A stretch of 64,000 bases of DNA from Lithobates sylvaticus. Its lineage: Eukaryota > Chordata > Amphibia > Anura > Ranidae. Position 1 is the first letter of the stretch, and each line of letters begins with the position of its first letter. This document shows positions 44,001-54,563 of the stretch, piece by piece. Where the stretch lies: assembly GCA_028564925.1 (NCBI GenBank), contig CM053027.1:244739649-244803648 (forward strand), given 5' to 3'. The notes beneath the pieces are model-generated. The model had not been told where the DNA came from. It made no database searches and saw nothing but the letters and a program-made list of their open reading frames with translations. Position numbers and translations under genes: made by a program.

Positions 44001-44737
44001 ATTAGCAAGGGAAAAATATTGTCTATTCAGGAGTTACAGAAGAAGAATGATTTGTTCACAATTGACGGATGGCGGTACCTCCAGTTATGTCATTTCGTGG
44101 GTTCGATCCCTTCCCCCAAGAGGGGACGGGGGACCTCACGGAGATGGAACGTGTCTTCACGGTGGAGAATACCAAAAAAATTATTACAAAAATTTATAAA
44201 TTCCTGCTGTCAGGGGACGGACTGGGGGAGCCGCCTTTCGTCAAAAAATGGGGAAGGGAATTGGGCACGCACCACACGGGGGCAATTAGGAAAATTTTTC
44301 AACTTACCCACAGTTCGGCTGTCGATGTTAAAACCGCAGAGATCAACTATAAGTGCATATCTGGTTGGTACCTGACCCCGGAAAAGCTAAATAAATTCCA
44401 GCCGGGAATGTCAGCCGACTGTTGGCGAGGTTGTCAAGAGAGGGGAACTATGGGCCACTTATGGTGGGAGTGCCCAAAAATTAAAAAATTTTGGAAGTCC
44501 ATTTTAAAATTCATCAAGGAGATCACTAAGGTCGTGGTAAGAGAAGATCCCTGGGCAGTTCTGCTACACGATACATCGGTAGGGTCTAGGCAATACAGAG
44601 GATCACTAGTCCCACATTTACTAAACGCAGCAAAGCGAGTGATCCCTAGAAGATGGAAGGACCCTGAGAGTCTGCCTCTCTGGGAATGGGTTGACGCGGT
44701 AGAGGGTACTTACACCTCAGAGTGTCTAGTGCGATAG
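41028..44737 (+). pseudogene. L1-type ORF2, decayed
   Basis: Begins MSEIKCLTYNVRGLNAPGKR. Endonuclease motifs are FLQETHLS, LMGDLNLTLD, SRLDYIWVD and SDHAPVSM. RT motifs are SPGPDGFTALYYRTY, YRPISLLN, HPDQVGFTPGREG, SIDAEKAFDRVDW, GTRQGCPLSPLLF and FADD (about 43147-43158). The C-terminal knuckle is CWRGCQERGTMGHLWWEC. The coding frame changes near 41380, about 42700, about 43850 and about 44110, and an in-frame TAG lies at about 41578. The catalytic motifs survive, but the protein cannot be made whole. Clearly older than the L1 at 7.3 kb. Confidence 0.9.
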
Positions 44738-45245
44738 AGGAAAGGGACAACACGAAAACTAAATGGGAAGGATGGAGAAAGTTCAAGAGGTCCTGGAGCT
44801 ATGCTGAAGCCCTAAGGAAACAGTGAGAGAGAGACATATGACCATAAATAAACATAATAGACAAACTAAAAAATAGGACTTAGATTTCAGATTTTTTGGA
44901 GTATCTGTAGAAGCGACCCCAGCGGCGGGGGGAGGGGGGGCGGAGGGGGGGTAGGGAGAGGGGGGGGGGGGGGGGGGGGGGGGGGGGTGGGGTTTAGAAA
45001 AGATTTCACTGGAAATGGGGAGTGCTAGAGAGGCTTTAAACAGTAGGTCCTCCTAGGCAGTCTCTACAAAAGGAGTAAATATGTGCAAGAAATTTTGAAA
45101 AATTAAAAATTTAAAAATTAAAAAAAAAAAAAAAAAGAGAAGAGAAGAAAATTCCACAATGATGCGAAGACATTAATAGGGACATAATTGAGGGCACTCC
45201 TGATTTGGTCCCAATAAGTTCTCTCTGAGGTGGGAAAAAAAAAAA
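44738..45245 (+). other. L1 3' UTR with long poly-G tract
   Basis: Noncoding. From about 44920 to 44992 it is almost all G on the sense strand, including a run of about 27, followed by sequence to an A tail. The tract is a strong G-quadruplex candidate. Confidence 0.85.
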
Positions 45246-45388
45246 AAAAGTAGAGTGCCTAAAAACCATACAAAATAAACAAAATGTATAAATGCACATC
45301 ATGATTCTAGGTAATCTCTCAAACCCAACATGTTTCGGAGATACGAATATTTTCCTCCTTCAGGGGTGAGAATACAGAAAAAGAGATG
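45246..45388 (-). repeat. Hammerhead-bearing retroelement, copy 1b
   Basis: Continues copy 1 after the L1. Minus-strand sequence runs from the hammerhead-like motif (45316-45372) towards the 3' end at 37620. The match to the copy at 47 kb stops at about 45388 (AGAAAAAGAGA), so this copy is truncated at its 5' side, as expected for a retroelement. Confidence 0.8.
45316..45372 (-). ncRNA. Hammerhead-like motif, damaged core
   Basis: On the minus strand: CTCACCC, CTGAAG, GAGG...CTCC stem II, GAAAC, ATGTT, GGGTTTGAG. The same layout as the copy at 47317-47375, but three bases of the core and stem II are missing, so this copy should be inactive even if the family is active. Confidence 0.4.
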
Positions 45389-45389
45389 T

Positions 45390-47110
45390 CATGTCATCTG
45401 AGGAGGTTGCCTATGCGGGGAGCTCCTGGAGGGGACCCTGTTTTTTCCCAACGTTAAATGTAATTTCTTTCTTTTTCTTTACTCAGGAATACTGTTTCCT
45501 TGCTCCAGCTGAAATACCAGTCACTAACTCCTTTATCTTTCTCTAGCTGCTTTTTCTCTTTTTTGTCTGTTGCCTAAAATAAACAGTATGCCACACGAAC
45601 AAGACCCTGTCCAACATTTAAGGTAGGGACCGTCGTCCAGGTGAGTAAAAAAAAACAAAAAGAGAGCACTTATGCTGGTACATTTATGTATTTCAGCCTT
45701 GTACACCAGAAGAAGTCCAAGCAGACATCAAGGCAACAAAAACAAGCCTATGGAAGCCCCAACTAGGGCACAGCATCCAGATCAGGATACAATGCAAGCG
45801 GTGAGGGTTCATCTGTGAAAAATACATAGTTCTTCACATTCAACAACTCTCAAATCCCTAAATGCTGAGCATGCGGGGTCATCCCATTAGAGTCTATGCA
45901 GCAGACAGAGTCAGGGTTAACAGGTAAGCTGTCCTACTCAAAAATGGGCAGGGGATACATAGCAGAGCGAGCAACAGCAGTTCCATTGCAACAATTAGCT
46001 CAATCTCCTCCAGAGAAGTTAATTCTTCCTGGCCCATCCTCAAGAGAATCCTCTCACCACGCAGCAAGTATCCCACCTTGACATCATGACATCTGGATGA
46101 TGGGGGGGGCCCAACTGAGGATACCTCAGAAGAGCCTGGCCCTTGAACTTCAACCTTTCCCTAGTTCAGCCCTATATCCAGGCTGTAAAGCCAGCTATTG
46201 GCTGGGAGAAAGCGACACTACATCTGAGTAGTCAAAAGATGTACTTTCCCATTTCTAAAGAAGCAGGTTTCTTTCTTTCGGCTCAGTTTCCACTAGTGCG
46301 ACTTGTCATGCGACTTGGGACTGCAAAGTCTCATTACAAGTCGCACCCCATAATTTCCAATAAGTATCGCTTTGATGCGACTTGAGGTCCATAAACAGGC
46401 ATTGTTTCAAGTCGCATCAAAATTGTGGCAAAATCGTGTGACATTCAGGTCGCAAGAGTGGAAACATAGGCTTATTCTGATGGATGATATCAAAGACATT
46501 GTTGAAGAGGAGAGGAAAAACATTTTTTTTTCCTCTCAATTGCCTAGGAAAACTTTATCCACAGTCGGAACAAGATTCTGCAATGCCAGGCGGTCTGCCA
46601 GAGGTAGAAGCAGCAGTGGTTCGTATAACAAAGAATTTCATCTCAACAATCGATAATTCAGCCTCAATTGGAGGATCCTTTAGACAGATGAATAGACCCC
46701 AACTTAAAGGAGCTTACCAAATGGTGGGTAAACACCTGGAAGTCAGCAATTGCCTTATCTCTTTTCAAAGCCATGTGGACATGGACCAAAAACATGGAAA
46801 CAGTGATTCATCAAAATGTTCCTAGGGAAAATATAGTCAAGGCTGTGGACGAATTATGTCTCTCAGCAGATTTCACTGGTGAGATGGCGATGGATACAAT
46901 TTGTTAATTCGCAAGATCAATGTCACTACTTGTGATAGCCATATGGGTATTGTGGTCAGAACTACAGGCAGCTGACACAGTGTCAAAACAAAATTAGTGT
47001 AAATATCATTTTTTGATGGTAAATCACTCTTTGCAGAAAGGTTACAGAAAGCCATTTCCCGCATCACAGGAGGAAAGTCCGACTTGATTCCCCAGAATGA
47101 AAAAAAGGAA
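45390..47110 (+). pseudogene. DIRS ORF1 (Gag-like) fossil
   Basis: Plus-strand sequence contains LVQPYIQAVKPAIGWEKA, KMYFPISKE, LMDDIKDIVEEERKN, then ENIVKAVDELCLSADFTG, which match the pattern of DIRS ORF1 proteins (family: L-AVRAA-WEE, KKYFP-L-K, F-EEI--LI-EEWK, ADFL-DASLD). It is broken, with several breaks, and contains a MITE (46280-46471). From about 46635 it belongs to the left arm of the large inverted duplication. Confidence 0.7.
46280..46471. repeat. MITE with GGCTCAGTTTCCACT ends
   Basis: 192 bp; the left end GGCTCAGTTTCCACTAGTGC pairs with the right end, whose reverse complement starts GCCTATGTTTCCACTCTTGC. The interior is rich in AAGTCGCA/TGCGACTT. It lies within the DIRS ORF1 fossil. 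Related in end sequence to the fold-back element at 17480-18215. Confidence 0.7.
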
Positions 47111-47316
47111 AAAAGGGAAGGATCCCCTGTGTGGTGGACTTTTAAGGCACACCGTTTTTTACCCAAGAGTAAATTTTAAATAAAGTATTGTAGTAAATAT
47201 GTAACAACATTTATTGAAAAAGCAACAACATGAAGATAAATGCATTAAAATTAGAGTGTCTAAAAACCATAAAAAATAAACAAAATGTATAAACGCACAT
47301 CATGATTTTAGGTAAT

Positions 47317-47375
47317 CTCTCAAACCCAACATGTTTCGGAGATACAAATATTTTCCTCCTTCTTCAGGGGTGAGA
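47317..47375 (-). ncRNA. Hammerhead-ribozyme-like motif
   Basis: On the minus strand: stem I strand CTC-ACCC, core CTGAAGAA, stem II GGAG/CTCC with a 14-nt loop, GAAA, minimal stem III C-AT-G, TT, then the other stem I strand GGGT-TT-GAG. CTGAAGA fits the hammerhead CUGANGA consensus, followed by one extra A before stem II. Stem I has a two-base bulge, where natural type I hammerheads place tertiary-contact bulges. Best-preserved copy of three in the window. Confidence 0.5.
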
Positions 47376-47933
47376 ATACAGAAAAAGAGAACCCTATTAG
47401 AGAATACAATGAGAGAATAGTACATGAGACATCACATCTTATGACAATATGGGATAAAAAGCACAATAGAACAAAAAACAGAGATCAGACTTACAGATGT
47501 GTATATGATGTGTGTGAAGACACTTCAATATTATTTAAAAACAAAGTTGGACCATAGTCATGTCTAGATTTCCTTGTCAGGGAGCCCCAGAGAGCAAACT
47601 CAGAGAGAGAGTTTAAATCCTGTGATTAGGGAAAAGCATGCCCAAGGTTGTTGGTATAATCTCCTCCTCCAATGGAGAGTTGTATCTGGGTGCTGCAGCA
47701 TGCGGGGTAAATGTACCAAAGGACCCACTGGGGTAGGCAAATATGAAGAGAGCCCTCTAAATAGAATGTAAATATATATAAAAAAAGATGTATAAGTAAC
47801 TGAGTATAAGATTTTTTTGACATATAAATATATGCACTGAGAGCTGTAATACAAAAGAGTACCTGTAGGGGTCAGACCGTGGACAACGTTAAGGGCCTTA
47901 AAGTTGTATATGACTCTAAAAGGAGTTAATTAA

Positions 47934-48391
47934 AGCGGGACTGTACTGAAAAAAAATAATTTAAAAGCCAGCAGCTACAAATACTGCAGCTGCTGACTTT
48001 TAAAAAATGGACACTTACTTGTCCCTGGTTCCAGCGTTGTCGGCAGCAGAGGCCGATCGCTCGCTCGGCTCTCTGCTGTAGCCGGCGCCATTCTCGTGAG
48101 GGAATCAGGAAGTGGCTTCACTTCCCGATTCCCTACTGCTCATGTGCGAGTCGCGCGGCGCAATGAGAATCTTCAGCGCTGTCTGCCGGGACACGTGTGT
48201 GTCCCGGCAGACAGCGCGCCGGGACAGGAACTTGCGTAAACTCCCACGGGAGTTTATGCCGGAAGTGGGTGCAGATACCTGTCTTAGACAGGTATCTGCA
48301 CCCCCCTCCCCCCTGAAAGGTGCCAAATGTGACACCGGAGGGGGGGAGGGTTCCGAAAAGCGGGAGTTCCACTTTAGGGTGGAATCCCGCT
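47934..48391. repeat. TTAA-flanked MITE containing a 37-nt palindrome
   Basis: 458 bp, flanked by TTAA (47930-47933 and 48392-48395). Its ends are AGCGGGACT and ATCCCGCT. The right arm of the inverted duplication has the empty site GGAGTTAAATTAAATAC. It contains a perfect palindrome at 48267-48303. The TTAA target is typical of piggyBac-type transposases; the family is inferred from the target only. Confidence 0.85.
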
Positions 48392-48618
48392 TTAAATACA
48401 CACTATTATAATATGAACTATAGAGGCATTTGAATCTGGTCAAAAATTGGCCAGTATAGTAATCTAAGGGTGTATTTGTTTATTGAACAGTATTTAAACA
48501 GCTGCAGCAAAGTTTAGAGGGTGTTCCAATCCACGATGCATGTACTCAAACTTGCATATATTGGATAGAGACTCTAGGGTAAAGTAAAAAAAAAAAAGGA
48601 TTTTTTAATATGTATATA

Positions 48619-49209
48619 AATATATATATTTTTTTAAACATATTTTTATTGATATTTTCACGATACCCTTCACATCAAAGCAGTTGACAGGCATGATATA
48701 CAAAAATCCAACGTATCTAATATACAATGGTATTGAATAAGCCTTAGTATTAATATAAGTGCGGGGAAGGGCAGGAGAGGTAAGATAATGGAGAAAAAAA
48801 AAAAAAAAGGAAAGGGGGGGGGGGGCGTTTACCTGCGTGTAACCGAAGTAAATCAATTTAAGTTTACATAAAGACAGTGGCCGCTTTGAGTAAAGTACAA
48901 AATGAAACCCTCAGGAGTGGAAGCTTTTGTGATCGAATCTGTATTAGGCAAAGAAACAGTAAGCAAAAGAGAGAGAATAAAATACAGTCGTAAGATCCCT
49001 GTCTCAAAGGTCCAAGTAGGTGGAGGACGTCCTTCCGAGGTTATTGGTTTGCCGTGAAAGGAGTATGTGGCTGTTGAGGACAAGAGGTGGTTTGTGAGGT
49101 CGTTAATTTAAGTTTCCCCAGCATGTAAGTAAGGTCATGTTTTAAATACCATTCAGTGTATCTAAATGGGTAGATGATAGATGAAATGTCCTCCACGTGG
49201 AATGTGTTC
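48619..49209 (-). mobile_element. Short retro-insertion (LINE 3' fragment or SINE)
   Basis: 591 bp flanked by AATATGTATATA (48607-48618 and 49210-49221). It starts on the plus strand with a T-rich stretch whose reverse complement ends CAATAAAAATATGTTTAAA, a poly(A)-type tail, so it was inserted on the minus strand. Absent from the other arm. It contains a purine-rich A/G run (48797-48830). No protein motif seen. Confidence 0.8.
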
Positions 49210-49618
49210 AATATGTATATATTTAAGTCAGGATATACTTGGCAGTGATACTCAATGGTCACCCAGGACGCAAATTCAGATCGCAGCCAAAGCACTAAAG
49301 GGATGTATTGTGCACTTCCAACACATTTAAGTATGATCATTCAATCCAAATGTGTTTAAAACGGATTAATGATATGATCCATATACATTGGGATATATAT
49401 CAGCCAATGTGAATTCCAAATTTGGCTCAGTATGCATCACAGTGCACATCGAGCCATGTAGATTGCCTCTAATCCTGTGCCAGAAGCCAAATGCATGAGA
49501 GGCCCAGTCAGGGGGCAGACAACAAACGTGTGTAATAGTGACATAACCAAAAAGGTGGATAACTTGAGAGAAAACATTTTTTTTTTATATATTTACCTTG
49601 CAGCCAAGTAATCAGATG

Positions 49619-50626
49619 TGACAGCTCCTCTGACCATCAACCCAGGATCTGGGGAAGGTACAGAGATTGAGAGCTGCACATCCGTCTAAATTTCCCTCCC
49701 CCCAATGTCCCCGTGCGACCAATGATAGGTCACGCAGTATGGCCCGACCCCACCCACACCTCCTGCCGGCACGTCAGGCGGATTGCGCATGTCCATCCAC
49801 AGAAGTGGGCGGGCGGCTCTGTGTGCCGGTCGGCCCTATGGGCATAACCCTGGAATGACAGTCAGCGTGGCAGATACACCAAAAGAGGAGAAGGAGGTAT
49901 AATATTGTAGGGACAGATTATGGGCAACAGTAGCCCAAAGAGTAATGGCTCATCATGGGGATTACCTTGCAAGGAAAAAATAAAGACGATTAATAGTAAC
50001 ATTGCATTAACAATAAACAACCAAGATGACATTCTATATAATAGCCACTATGCATGATATACATGATATATACAAATGATACATTATACAAATGCAGAAA
50101 GAATTTTATCCCCATAACAGGATCTTACATCCAGAAGAGACATAGTGTGCCCGACTGGGAAGTATATACATTATACAACAGCTATAGTGGACAGCCAGTA
50201 AATCAATTACATTCAGGTTATTGTAATGCAAAACATCAATGGAAATGCAATTATTTAAAATAGAAAAATCCTATGAATAAATGTAAGCCTGAAATACATC
50301 TATATATGGTCAAAAGGCATAGATGAACTCAATTATACAGTTAGATATTCAAAATGCTTAATGATCCCCCACGCCACAGACACATAGCCACTAGGTGAGC
50401 AGCCCTGCGACGGGAGGCAGGCAGTGGATGGATGGAAACAGCCAGGACCAGAGTGGATGGACACACAGCGGAGATCCGAAAGTGGTGGAGGAGCTAAAGG
50501 GGGACCGCACAATCCCCCAAAGGTACAAGGGGGATAGGAGGGGGGCTGGACAGAGATAAGGGGAGACTCCCAGAGCTGGGCACTACACCTTCAGACCAGG
50601 GAATACAGCCACCCTCCTCGAGGGAC
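49619..50626. other. Spacer of the inverted duplication; probable L1 5' UTR on the right
   Basis: No coding frame recognised. The last few hundred bases before 50627 are purine-rich and could be the 5' UTR of the L1 whose ORF1 follows. The left part (49619-50340) is unclassified. Confidence 0.4.
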
Positions 50627-51575
50627 ATGGAGAGCCAGCAGGAGAACAAAATGAGAAGCCCCCCCACCCCAACCCACATAAGTCTGCATACCTCAGAGTA
50701 TATAGAAACCTTGCAAAAACTAACAGACACCCCGATATTAGACATCCTGGGTGGAGACAGAAGGAGTCCGGAAATAGCAGAACTGAGGGAAGATCAAAAA
50801 AGAAAGGATGAAATAATGGCCACACACTTGGCTAGACACCCTAACAAATACACACCAGAAATGGAGGAAGTGGTCCCAGAGGGATATACAGTGAAAAGGG
50901 GGACAGAGCAGGACTTTAATGACCTCAGAAATTTGATAAAAGCACTACCAACAAAATCTGATATACAAGATTTAATCTACAAACTAGAGAAATCATGTAA
51001 ACAAGTGGTGGAAGATTTAAGGGAAGAGGCTGGGGCAGTAGGACACAGAGTGGAAATACTGGAGGAGGATCAAGATGAGATAAAGCTAGCAATGGGAGAG
51101 GCCCAAGAAATTATTAAAAAAACAAGAAGACATGATGAACATGTTCAAAGATCAATTAGACGATTTTGAAAACAGAGAACGCCGCCAAAATATCAGAATA
51201 CGAGAGTTACCAGAAAGATATAGTAATGATGAGCTAATGGGGACTGTTCAAAGAATTTTTTCACAAATCTTGGGACAGGATAGAAGGGAACATGTAGAAA
51301 TTTACAGATTACATTGTTTTACAAACCTATTAAAATAAATAAAGAGAGGCTGAGGGATGTAATATGCAAAACCCATAGATACACGGAGAAAGAGGCAATA
51401 ATGAAAGCTGCAAGAGACACACCCATGATTAAATTCGAAGGTACAGAAATTGCACTGTTCCCCGACATATCACGCAGGACTCTAATGCAATGTAGGATGG
51501 TGCGTCCTTTGTTGGAAGTATTGAGAAAAAGGGAGATCAGATATCAATGGGAAACAGGTTGTGTATGGTACGCCG
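50627..51575 (+). pseudogene. L1-type ORF1 fragment
   Basis: Begins MESQQENKMRSPPTPTH. It has a long coiled coil (about residues 85-180, with LEKSCKQVVEDLREEAGAVG and ILEEDQDEIKLAMG), then FENRERRQNIRIRELPE, IVFKP-like decayed sequence, EKEAIMKAARDTP, ALFPDISRRTLMQCR and RPLLEVLRKREIRYQWETG. The frame changes at about 51150 and about 51310. L1 similarity stops abruptly at about 51565 inside the RRM-proximal C-terminal domain, and unrelated sequence follows, so the rest of the LINE is missing here. Confidence 0.85.
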
Positions 51576-52885
51576 CGCTTAGGTAGGATGTGACTGGGTT
51601 GCAGCCACCTCAGGGTAAGAGAGAGGGAGCTATCCTTGGAGTGAGCCTCACTACTTAGAGCATAATAATTGGTAATACTGAGGTCAGGCGCTACCTATAT
51701 TTTGAGTAAGAGACTTAGGAGTAAAAATAAAGTGCGTCCCCTAATTGCAGTTGATAATGCCAAGAGTGCCAAGCATAATTTAAACGGTAAAATGCTACAA
51801 TGGCCACCAATATAAAAAACACACCAATATGAAGGTAGTGCGTCACCTGATTGAGCTCAATATAAAGTCACCTAATTGAGCCTAATAGTGACAGTAGTGC
51901 CAAACATAGGGTCAGTTATAAGCTGCTATAATAATCAACAATATACAAAACAAGTCAATCAGTGTTGAAGAAAGTGATATATAACCCATAGGAAAGAGGC
52001 TGGCCTAATGTGATTTAGCTCAATGGTAATCACCTGGGCCAGCGACGAAAGAAACACCTATTGTGTATATCTCGAATATATAAACCATATAAATGTTTGT
52101 GCTACCATCAGCTGCACAAAGAATGCCAATGTGATTAGCAGAGTGCTGGGTGACGTGCACATTTAATAACAAAGTGTTAGATGTACGGTGACATTACATA
52201 AGTGACTCACCATGTGTAAGGGGTTAAAGCCCCCTAGGGTGTATGTGATAAATGAAAATGTTTTTATATACCACACCTAATCAAAAGTGAGTTGGTGTAA
52301 CCAGAAGCGCCTAGGCAAGATATGCTGTTATGCTAGGTAAGCTGTTATGATGCAGTTTAGATATATTAAGAGAAACCGGTATTGTAATTCATAGTGGTAC
52401 CAGAGATCATATCATTATACTCCACATCAGATTGTATCATCAGAGTGTGAGGAGTGCACTATAAAAACAATTCACAATTAAACAGTATATGCTATGAAAA
52501 GTCCAACACATGCATTAATGAGGTTTGAAAAGTCCAAACTAAAAACTTCCAAGGACAAGGAGATTATTTGGTGACTGGGTTGTGCTCATAATAATTCTTC
52601 AGGTGACTTCGGTGCTCCCCCTTCGGGTTTCCCACTCACCGGATGCCTGCACCCCTGCAGGGGTAACAAGCCTGTAGATTACACTGAAGCTCGATCAGAT
52701 CTCAGCCAACTCTAGGATCCAACTCTTATTTCTCCTTTGCTGGGCTCATGTAGAGGCACTCAGATGTGGTAATATGAAAATATTCTCACTTTGTGATGGG
52801 GGACAGAAAATTATAGTACACCGGCCGCGCACGCACCACTCGGGGGGCCGCCTTGAGAGCCTCTACTCCTCCCATCCCCTCAAAA
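51576..52885. other. Unclassified DNA, no gene seen
   Basis: Begins TACGCCGCGCTTAGGTAGGA and contains loosely repeated phrases (GTGCGTCCCCTAATTG, GTGCGTCACCTGATTGAG, GTCACCTAATTGAGC at about 51731-51880). No protein motif. It may be a second non-autonomous retroelement. Confidence 0.4.
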
Positions 52886-53435
52886 ACATCTGTTTACTTG
52901 GCTGCAAGGTAAATATATCGAAAAATATTTTTTTCTCTCAAGTTATCCACTTTTTGGTTATGTCACTATTACACACGTTTGATGTCTGCCCCCTGACTGG
53001 GCCTCTCATGCATTTGGCTTCTGGCACAGGATTAGAGGCAATCTACATGGCTCCATGTGCACTGTGATGCATACTGAGCCAAATTTGGAATTCACATTGG
53101 CTGCTATATATCCCAATGTATATGGATCATATCATTAATCTGTTTTAAACACATTTGGATTGAATGATCATAGTTAAATGTGTTGGAAGTGCACAATACA
53201 TCCCTTTAGTGCTTTGGCTGCGATCTGAATTTGCGTCCTGGATGACCATTGAGTATCGCTGCCAAGTATATCCTAACTTAAATATATACATATTAAAAAA
53301 TCCTTTTTTTTTTTTTTACTTTACCCTAGAGTTTCTATCCAATATATGCAAGTTTGAGTACATGCATCGTGGATTGGAACACCCTCTAAACTTCGCTGCA
53401 ACTATTTAAATACTGTTCAATAAACGAATACACCC

Positions 53436-53866
53436 TTAAGCCCCATACACACGGTCGGATTTTCCAATGGATTCTGTCCTATCAGACAATGTTGTCGGAA
53501 ATTCCGACCGTGTGTAGGCACCATCGGACAGTTTCCATCGGATTGTCTGACGGACAAAGTCCTATCTCCTGCTGGATAGATTTTTTGACAACAAAGTCCG
53601 ATCACACCAAATCCGATCGTGTGTAGCGAATTCCAACGGACAAAGTGCTACGCATGCTCAGATCACATTACAAGACCAAAGCTATTGGCTACTAGCCTCT
53701 ACGTAGTCCCGTCGTAGGCAACAAACGTCACCACGTTCAGAATGATCGGATTTTCCGACAACTTTGTCCGACCGTGTGTACGCAAAACCAACATCGGACA
53801 AAGTACGACGGACATGATCCGACGGACCTGGTCCTCGGATAATCCGCGCGTGTGTATGGGGCTTAA
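53436..53866. repeat. TTAA-flanked MITE with GCCCCATACACACGG ends
   Basis: Flanked by TTAA at 53436-53439 and 53863-53866. The inverted ends are GCCCCATACACACGGTCGGA and TCCGCGCGTGTGTATGGGGC. The interior has CCGACCGTGTGTA repeats. The other arm of the duplication shows the empty site CACCCTTAGATTAC (reverse complement at about 48460-48475). piggyBac-type target. Confidence 0.9.
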
Positions 53867-54510
53867 GATTACTATACTGGCCAATTTTTGAACTGTTTCA
53901 AATGCCTCTGTAGATCATATTATAATAGTGTGTATTTAATTTAACTCCTTTTAGAGTCGTCCACAATATACAACTTTAAGGCCCTTAACGTTGGCAATGG
54001 TCTGACCCCTACAGGTACTCTTTTGTTTTACAGCTCTCAGTGCATATATTTATATGTCAAAAAAATCTTATACTCAGTTACTTATACATCTCTTTTATAT
54101 ATATTTACATTCTATTTAGAGGGCTCTCTTCATATTTGCCGAGCCCAGTGGGTCCGTTGGTGCATTTACCCCACATGCTGCAGCATTTAGATACAACTCT
54201 CCATTGTAGGAGGAGATTATACCAACAACCTTGGGCATGCTTTTCCCTAATCACAGGATTTAAACTCTCTGTCTGAGTTTGCTCTCTGGGGCTCCCCGAC
54301 AAGGAAATCTAGACATGACTATGGTCCAACTTTGTTTTTAAATAATATTGAAGTGTCTTCACACACATCATATACACATTTGTAAGTCTGATCTTTGTTT
54401 TTTGTTCTATTGTGCTTTTTATCCCATATTGTCATAAGATGTGATGTCTGATATACTATTCTCTCATTGTATTCTCTAATAGGGTTCTCTTTTTCTGTAT
54501 CCCCCCCCCC

Positions 54511-54563
54511 CCCCCTGAAGAAGGAGGAAAATATTTGTATCTCCGAAACATGTTGAATTTGAG
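54511..54563 (+). ncRNA. Hammerhead-like motif, stem I partly lost
   Basis: Core CTGAAGAA, stem II GGAG/CTCC, GAAAC, ATGTT are as at 47317-47375. The 5' stem I strand is replaced by a run of C, and the other strand reads GAATTTGAG, so stem I pairing is lost. Confidence 0.45.

Larger units (their letters stand above)
37780..45245 (+). mobile_element. Full-length L1/Tx1-type LINE, decayed
   Basis: Flanked by the 14-bp duplication AAAAGTAGAGTGCC (37766-37779 and 45246-45259) and ending in an A tail (about 45234-45249). Parts: a 1.8-kb 5' UTR, ORF1 (39593-40585, one stop), a 440-bp G-rich spacer, ORF2 (41028-44737, several shifts), and a 0.5-kb 3' UTR with long G runs. It is a different subfamily from the L1 at 7.3 kb: ORF sequences differ clearly, UTR runs are G rather than C on the sense strand, and the 5' UTR is much longer. 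Confidence 0.93.
46635..49618 (+). repeat. Large inverted duplication, left arm
   Basis: Reverse complement of 52886-55240 over its whole length, apart from later insertions. Contents in order: end of DIRS ORF1, the hammerhead-bearing retroelement (minus strand), a TTAA MITE (47934-48391, absent from the other arm), a retro-insertion (48619-49209, absent from the other arm), then sequence ending TTGCAGCCAAGTAA at about 49612. Confidence 0.9.
47110..49618 (-). mobile_element. Hammerhead-bearing retroelement, copy 2 (with later insertions)
   Basis: About 1.45 kb without the two later insertions. No protein frame with recognisable motifs, so it is non-autonomous or truncated. Oriented on the minus strand by its AATAAA signals (TTCAATAAATG near 47210 and TTTAAATAAAG near 47175 as read in either sense) and its variable 5' ends among copies. 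The hammerhead-like motif and 5' truncation suggest a Penelope-like origin; this is an inference and other retroelement classes remain possible. Confidence 0.45.

Noticed and set aside
48105-48443. 112-codon minus-strand frame
   Set aside because: It lies wholly inside a TTAA MITE and reads through its palindrome; no homologous protein motif.
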